Shown here in pieces: positions 57,840 through 64,000 of a stretch of 64,000 nt of DNA (positions within the stretch are counted from its first letter, which is position 1; each line of letters begins with the position of its first letter). A program made the position numbers and the translations under genes. The DNA comes from Carettochelys insculpta. Its lineage: Eukaryota > Chordata > Testudines > Carettochelyidae. The notes below the pieces were generated by a model that saw only the letters and a program-made list of their open reading frames with translations, was not told the DNA's origin and did no database searches. Location: the NCBI RefSeq assembly GCF_033958435.1, contig NC_134144.1, positions 9,976,010 to 10,040,009 of the forward strand. The letters run 5' to 3'.

Positions 57840-58167
57840 CAGGTTGAATCTCCCTAATCCGGCACCCTGGGGACCTGACCAGTGCCAGATGAGAGAATTT
57901 GCTGGACCATAGGAGCTCAATATTGTCTAGGAGCATTACCAACACCCCCGCTGCTTACTGGGTCCTTAGAAGACACTTAGGGGTACCCTACAGCTCAGTA
58001 ACAGCTCAGAAAAGTGAGAGCCAGGACTGGCGGCTGGAAACAAACTTTATAGGACCACGGGACACTTGGCCACATCCATGATAAGTGGTCATCCAGCTAA
58101 CTAAAATCATGCTGGATTATGAGATGTTGCCGGACAAGAGAGTTCTGGATTAGAGAGGTTCAACCTG
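57840..58167 (+). mobile_element. Tigger-like MITE, 328 bp, TA duplication
   Basis: CAGGTTGAATCTCCCTAATC and GAGAGGTTCAACCTG are inverted ends with TA at 57838-57839 and 58168-58169. Interior as in 50321 and 55611. The least damaged copy of this family here. Confidence 0.88.
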
Positions 58168-58169
58168 TA

Positions 58170-60184
58170 CTAGGAAAAGACAGGTCCATAGGTAAAACAC
58201 ATCCAAAAACAAAAAAGAAATCCACCTCAGAATTGTGGTTGAAATTTAAGCTGCAGGTTAAGATAGATGAATAGCTCAGTTTACTGCAGTTAAAGACCCG
58301 TAGTAAATCAGACTTTCTTCATTGCTGTTCCATTAGATTCATAGTTTGGTCCAACAATGCAAAGCAGTGAAATCATGCAATGACCTCAGGTAACAGTCTG
58401 GTACCTGGTTACCACAGAGAGCACCTTTTACCCTGTAATCTTGCACGTCAAGCTTAGCTGAAATGCTCTTGCTTTCAGTTTTGGAATCAAACTTCCCAGG
58501 ACCAGTGACGGCTATCTCCGTCTAGAAACTCCTGAAGCCTCCAGGGCTGGAGTAACTCTGCCAGCAGCTGCATGGAAGCACCATGAGTGTTTGGTGGAAG
58601 ATGCTTAATGAATGGTGCTGAGAGGCAGGCCTGGGCCTATGTGTGCATGCACATTAGGCTTTTTATTTTCTCATTTGGGTTCTGAAAGATTTTTCTGGGG
58701 ATAGCTCCCTTGGTAAGAACCAGCTCCCTACAGGAACCAAAGAATATCACTACCCCTTTGTAGTTATTGTTATTTAAGGATGTCTGAAGCGAAAAGGGCT
58801 GGTGCAGGGCTAGAGATTTCTGACTTCTGCTGTGATGCCCTCATGGATGGTGGGTGAACACAGGGCTGGGGGAGGCAAGCCTCCCACCCTGCCCCTTCTG
58901 CCCAAGGCCCCATCCATGCCACTCAGGGGCCTCATGGGAGCCAAGCCCTCCCATCCACTGTAGGGTCAGGCCACTCCTCTAGCACGTGTGCATGGCTCAA
59001 AGCTTCCCCCTTACCCTGGAACATGGGCAGCACCTGGCCCCAGCCTTGCCAGGCCCCAGAGGGTTGGTGGTATGGCCCCAGTCTCAGCAGGGCTGAAGCC
59101 CAGGCAGCCCTAGGACACTGGGGAAGTTGAGCCAAAAGGTGGGGAACTGGGAGTGGAATGTGGGTGGGGCCAGCCAGCCAGTTTGGGAAGGCGTTGCCTT
59201 CTCCTGTATCTTAACCCCCCAATAGGTACCCCCTTCCAGCATGTATGAAATACCTTTCTGATAACACACCCTGACCCCAACCCTTACCTTCCCTCCACTA
59301 GGGATCCCAGTATTCACCATCCACCAGTTAGCTTCTCCTTTGAACATTTTTCGTGTGTCTGCCGACACCGACCCTTGTGTTTTGGGGAAGGGGCCAGAGA
59401 AGGGGGATTTCCTGGTATAATCTGCACAGCCTTCTTCACATTTGTCTTCCAGAGACTGCCCAGGGCCCTGATGCTTACACATCCCTCTTGCCTGCCGTTG
59501 ATTATGACAGTGATTGTCCCTCTTCTCTTGCCATACTGAATCCTGCGTCCCTCTCCCTACCACTAGCCTCAATTAGGAAATGTACAGAAAACAAGACATG
59601 TAACTTGCAAGACAGGGCTGTTTTTCACCATATTCGTTTCCTTTCTGATGCTCCTATCAGCTGTTTTGGGTCTTTTAGGCTGTAAGACCTCTTGGATGGG
59701 GACTATGTCTTATTTTTGCTTTGTGCAGTGCCCACCACAGTCCAGGCTGGCTACACTTGAGCTGCCATAATAGGCTTACTGCTAACAGTGATCCCCATTT
59801 CTCTTGAGCCTAATGGACGTTGTTGCCAACTGTCACGATCTGATTGTGAGTCTCGTGATATTTCGTGTTCTGTAAAGCTCCAGCTGCTGGAATCGTGATT
59901 CCTCCAGCCTCTCAGCTTTCACATTTCCTCCACACCTACAAACAGTAAGTTCTTGGCTTTCATGACTGCAGAAAAAAATAACTTGCAAACTTGGTCCCTC
60001 AAACCTCAAAAGGCAAATTAAAAATCCCACAATGTTCTTATTTGCATTGTTGTGATAACCAGGTTGATTCCCCACAGACTCAGAGAATCAGCTTCAATAC
60101 AGAAAAAAAACCCTCTGATTCCACACCCCTAGCTGCCGCCTGCCATTCCACACTCTGGGATATCTCCAAATAGTTACAACCCGT
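58170..60184. other. KLF7 intron 1, mostly unique
   Basis: A weak MIR/LINE-like tail at about 59680-59760 (TGTAAGACCTCTTGGATGGG). The 162-residue minus frame at 59084-59572 has no recognised domain. No exon supported. Confidence 0.45.
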
Positions 60185-60990
60185 AATCAGTGGGGGCCAC
60201 ATCCTGAAATAATTCTTTTCCACTCTGCCCTTCAAACAGCTCCCCCCGTGCCTTTATCAGATGTAACGCTCCACTACCCAAGCCACAACTGAGTTAGAGC
60301 AGCACCAGTCTCTGCCATACTATGCAAAACCCGCCGATATTTCTGCACCGTCCCCTCCCCTACACACCGTTCAATATAACCGGGTCCCACACCTGCCCAG
60401 CATGGGTGGCATACCTCATCCGATGCACTCAATGCCCAAATGACTACGTGGGTGAAAGCAGACAACACTCTCAAATGAACTCACGGAGAAATAAAGAAAA
60501 GAATAGCACGCCACCTCGGCACAAACCGTCTTCACAAGCGATTATCAATCCCTTACCACAAACCTGTGAAACGCCTTTGAGAGTGAGCCTAGGTACTTAA
60601 ATTCATAATTTTACTAGACATTCAAAATCTGGTACTCAGACACTGGATTTATGGCATATTACAAACCATCTATAGCCCACTAATCTCTCCTCCCTTCATT
60701 TTTGTCCAACAACTGCAGAGGGGTAAGCTGCCCAGTCCACCCTGAATGTCTTTTGCAGCATGTGTTATCTCCTTATACTAAACAGTCCGTTTTACCTTGA
60801 CATTGAAACCATAGGATGTAAAGGGACCTCCAGTGGTCATCTAGTTCGGTCCTCTGCACACATAGCAGGACTACCTATTATTTAACCCATCCCCACCCTG
60901 GAGAAAAGTTCTGTGTGACTCAAAAGCTTCTCCCTCACCAACAGAAGTCGATCCAATAAAAGATATTTCTTCACCCTCCCGTCTTTCTCA
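60185..60990 (+). mobile_element. Old Penelope-like element remnant with nested CR1 tail
   Basis: The frame at 60322-60600 reads ITGSHTCPAWVAYLIRCTQC then PNDYVGESRQHSQ, a decayed GIY-YIG region with Cys pair and YVGE in place of YIGQ. The 3' part has ACTCAAAAGCTTCTCCC then CCAACAGAAGTCGATCC and AATAAAAGATATTTCTTCACC. It differs from the PLE at 15992, so it is an older lineage. A short CR1 3' end in minus orientation (about 60815-60900) is inserted. Not functional. Confidence 0.65.
60815..60900 (-). mobile_element. Short CR1 3' end nested in the PLE remnant
   Basis: AAGGGACCTCCAGTGGTCAT, CTAGTTCGGTCCTCTGC and ATAGCAGGAC follow the inverse CR1 3' end. The PLE sequence resumes afterwards with AGTTCTGTGTGACTCAAAAG. 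Confidence 0.6.
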
Positions 60991-61055
60991 CAATACAAAT
61001 TTTAAAGCTCTGGTGATTTTTTTAAGCCAATATTGTGATATTTCATGGACCTGAC

Positions 61056-61207
61056 CAATGTTCCCTGTTAGATGAGTTCGGGTGCCAGCCAGCTGAGTGG
61101 CCACAGCAAGCACCACATTTCTATTCATGGTGCACGGCCGCACATGCCTTGGTTCACTTAACAAAAATTATTCTGGAAATGGATGGAAAATATCAGAGGG
61201 AATGTTG
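61056..61207. mobile_element. Small hAT-type MITE, 152 bp, 8-bp duplication
   Basis: CAATGTTCCCTGTTAGATG and AGAGGGAATGTTG are inverted ends. GACCTGAC (61048-61055) and GACCTGGC (61208-61215) match at 7 of 8 positions, fitting a hAT duplication. The interior GTTCACTTAACAAAAATTAT is part of the palindromic arm. Confidence 0.8.
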
Positions 61208-61215
61208 GACCTGGC

Positions 61216-62379
61216 CTGTGGTTTTGGAACCGTTGGGACTTAGCTGTCTTGGCAGAATTGGGCGCTTCCAAAATGGAACCTCGGTACGGAGGTGGGAAGG
61301 AAAAGGTCATTATGGGAACCTGACAACGTAAAGACGTTTCACTTGCAGAACAGCCACAGCAGTTTTCTTCCCCTCCTCCCAGAAACCAGCAAGTGTGCCT
61401 GTCCTCTCTCCCAGTGCTGCAGTGGTAATGCTGCTGCTGCATTGATTGAGTCAGGCTCGGCTGCCACTGGGGACTGTTGAGCAGATTGCTTTTGTCTCAG
61501 ACTTCTACTTCTTCAAATGCGTTCAGGAGCTTTTGCTTGGTCAAAGGGGATTTTGAGGAGGTTTTTCTCAGGTAACTCCTGAGGCTGCTCTCACCTGAAT
61601 TGGCCAGGGCTCAACCTGAAGAAGGCTTTAAGACCAGTTTGGATTTTGTGCCCTTGAGAAGCTCCTCAAGGAGCCTGTTAGTAAGAGAACTGTCAGCTGC
61701 TGGAATGTGGATAAACAGTGAGTTACGGGAACAGGAGAGGTTTCCTCTTTGCTTAGAAAGGGAGCAAAACAACCTCCAACCAAGCAGTGTGTGAGAAAAA
61801 CATGCTCTGGGTGGGGCTTTCCCTCCTGTCCCAACGCTGCTATGTGTGACCTTCTTAAGCAGATGGGGTCGACCGCAGACAGTTTAAGTGGTGATTTTAA
61901 GCGTATGGAGAAAACCAAAAGTGGCTTTTGTTTTTCCCTTTGACAAATTGCCAGTTGCTGGGTTTTACTTACAGGACATTTTGAGTTGTCTCTGGAGAGC
62001 ACGGTCACCTTGAGGGGGGTTTTTATGGGGGAAAATGGCATGAGAATTCAAGTTCCTAGCGCTCACATAAAAATAGCTGTCGTGCAGATTTGCATCCCCA
62101 GCCAGGATCTTGCTTCCAGGAATGGAGGAATTTGTAAAGGGAGGGTGGGGTCAGGCCAGCTCCTGATGCTGCTTTGGTAGACAGAGTGAGGGGTGGGCGT
62201 GGAAGGGAACGCAGGGCTGAGGCCGTGTGCTCGGCATGCGGATTAGAGATCCCATGGCGCTCCTCATCTGAGCAGATGTTTGCTCTCCTACCCTTTGGCC
62301 AAAAGCCGCCCCCAGACTACCTGTTTCCTGCCTGTAAATGATATGTAACATCCCAGCAAGGGACTGTAGTCCTCCCTTG
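61216..62379. other. KLF7 intron 1, no feature recognised
   Basis: No repeat or exon supported. The stretch 62961-64000 is likewise blank apart from short homopolymers. Confidence 0.45.
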
Positions 62380-62960
62380 CTTATATATTCATAATTGTGT
62401 TTTAGTGGGCGTTGCCTTAGCTAAATGCACCATGATGCTGTTCACCCTCACAATGCAACTCCAAGGCTCTCTGTGGCTTCCACACCCCTTGCTAAGTACA
62501 GGTTAGGATTCATGAAATTGGAAGGGCAATAATTTTCACAGAGGGCTCGCTCTGTGGATTGTGGTACTGGTCGTGGGCCAGCTCTGGGCCCATCGGAAGG
62601 GGTGGAGCCTCGGGTAGAAGGGGCGAGGTTGGGGGTTACAGAGCGAGACGAAGCGTGCGTGTGCGTGCGAAAGAGAAACACTTGGCGTGTGAGAGACAGA
62701 CTTTGAGACACAGATCGAGCGTGTGCTGCCATGTGTAGATGACGGCAACTATGCGTGTGTGCCGCAGACTGGGTATGTGTGACAGTCACACACAGCGTGC
62801 GTGGTGGCTGCTGCTGGGTAAGAGAAGCCACCGTCTGTCTCTTTAAGGGAAATCTGCCCGGCTGTCTTGTCTCTCCTCCTCTGCTCTGAACTCCTGAGTT
62901 AAGTCACTTAACATACATGCCGCAGACTGGAGCAGCGCCGCTGTGTGTCTCCCTCTCCCC
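62380..62960 (+). promoter_or_regulatory. CpG-rich patch in KLF7 intron 1, possible alternative promoter or exon
   Basis: CpG frequency rises sharply at about 62560-62960 (GAGACGAAGCGTGCGTGTGC, ATCGAGCGTG, GCAGCGCCGCTG) within AT-rich intron. A TATA-like TTATATATTC at about 62381-62391 and a GTGGGCG box at about 62406 precede it, and a donor-like GGTAAGA follows near 62817. No coding frame is recognised. Suggestive only. Confidence 0.3.
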
Positions 62961-64000
62961 TGCTCTGCAGAGATGGGGTACAGAAGCAGGAGAACACCCT
63001 GACTTCGGCACTACCCTCCCACGCCCTCCCAGCTAGCAGGAGAATCCTAGGAGCAGCTCAGCTGCAGACCAAACAAGATGGGGGAGGGGTAGCTGAACAC
63101 ATGCTGCTGGGTAAGCCAGAGTGAAATGCTTGGGGGGGGGCTGGATCCAGTGCCTGGGGCTGGTTTTGCCCATCCCTGGTCTAGAGCAATGGGGATGTCT
63201 CTGCCCCTCCCCACACCAGAAGGTGCAGGGCCTCAAGCAGCATGCTGCAGCAACACCAATAACTAATAATAATTGGCACCCTACAGGGATTAAGTAGGTG
63301 GATCGGCATGAAGCCAAAATTTTCAGCAGTGGCAGGTGGCAGTGGGAGGCTCTGTTTTTAAGGTGTCCCATGCTGGGCACCCAAAGTCACTCATCCCCCT
63401 TGAAAACCTTGGCCTGAGCTTGCAGGACAACGATAGGTTGGGAAACAAGGATCCATGAACTCAGATCTGGGCCTTTCAGTTTTATTTAAAAGTGCCTTCA
63501 TTTCATTGTGATTCTGGGGCTTTCCACACCTCCTGTGCCCAATTTGGTTACTTCACCCATACCTGGGGAGTTGAATATTTAAGAACTTTAATTCTTTCCG
63601 AGTACTCTGACTTTGTAATAATATTTTTGGAAGCTGAGCTCCGCTACTTTAAAGCATTAAGGGCACGCATGAAATTTTACATCAGAGGATAAGTATTGTC
63701 CTATGGTCTCTGTGCTGCATTGCCAGAGTCAAGGTAACTTTTGTGTGTTTATATCCAAAATAAAACCACAGCTCTTAAAAGCTGCAGTTTGTACTTGGGG
63801 AACATAATGTTCGTATTTGGTAACTTGCAGTGCTTACACAAGAACATGTTACCATGAGTCTGAAAAGGTTTGTGATGGCAACAGAGTCTGCTTTGGGGAG
63901 TAATAAAAACAGCTTTAATTGGACAGTACTGGTGATCAACAGAGTGTGACAGAAATGTAGAAGCGATTGCACCTTGACAAAGAGGTATCTCTCTCACCCA

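Noticed and set aside
59084..59685. Opposed 162- and 110-residue frames in KLF7 intron 1
   Set aside because: They overlap on opposite strands and show no recognised domain or splice-site support.
1..64000. CRISPR arrays, operons, prophage, endogenous retrovirus with LTRs
   Set aside because: No evenly spaced direct repeats, no paired long terminal repeats and no retroviral coding motifs were seen; content is vertebrate repeats plus KLF7.

Overview
This is a gene-poor stretch of vertebrate nuclear DNA, most likely from a turtle. The evidence for a sauropsid is the repeat content: many 5'-truncated CR1 LINEs with ATTCTATGA-type 3' ends, a tRNA-headed SINE with a CR1-like tail (the arrangement of the tortoise PolIII/SINE group), Penelope-like retroelements with a GIY-YIG endonuclease, old MIR-type SINEs, and a dense set of palindromic DNA-transposon MITEs. 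A crocodilian is not excluded. No bacterial, viral, CRISPR or operon-like content was seen.

Only one host protein-coding exon can be supported: the first coding exon of KLF7 (Krueppel-like factor 7) at 40470-40571 on the + strand. It encodes [14 protein letters not shown]... to ...NWQQ and ends at a GT splice donor at 40572. A CpG island at about 39245-40060 lies upstream. It carries a perfect MEF2-type site, CCAAT boxes, a GC box, CRE-like and CArG-like sites and a TATA-like element. A long leader follows, with a 39-codon upstream ORF in a strong initiation context and an in-frame upstream AUG. The remaining exons, including the three C2H2 zinc fingers, lie beyond the right edge, so 40572-64000 is intron 1. 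Everything left of about 39.2 kb is the upstream intergenic flank, which in human separates KLF7 from CREB1 (established knowledge, not visible here).

Layout: 0-5 kb holds a 470-bp hairpin, a 711-bp MITE, a CR1 and a small MITE. 5.9-7.9 kb holds a CR1 split by a MITE, then another MITE. 9-15.9 kb is mostly unique AT-rich sequence with two 600-700-bp MITEs and a small Penelope-like (PLE) fragment. 15.98-17.41 kb is a head-to-head inverted PLE dimer between 14-bp target-site duplications. 17.7-24 kb holds two CR1s, a SINE and three MITEs around a unique AT-rich block. 24-39 kb is mostly unique sequence with CR1 fragments and two further small inverted PLE dimers (31.3 and 34.8 kb). 39.2-40.6 kb is the KLF7 promoter and exon 1. 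40.6-64 kb is intron 1, with MIRs, palindromic MITEs (one carrying a tandem 116-bp internal duplication), three Tigger-like MITEs, a CR1 and an old PLE fragment. A CpG-rich patch at 62.5-63.0 kb might be an alternative first exon.

I found no new multi-gene system. The most unusual structures are the repeated inverted-dimer PLE insertions, each between one pair of target-site duplications with a shortened right arm; the MITE groups with 3-bp duplications that do not follow the TWA rule; and the translational features of the KLF7 leader.
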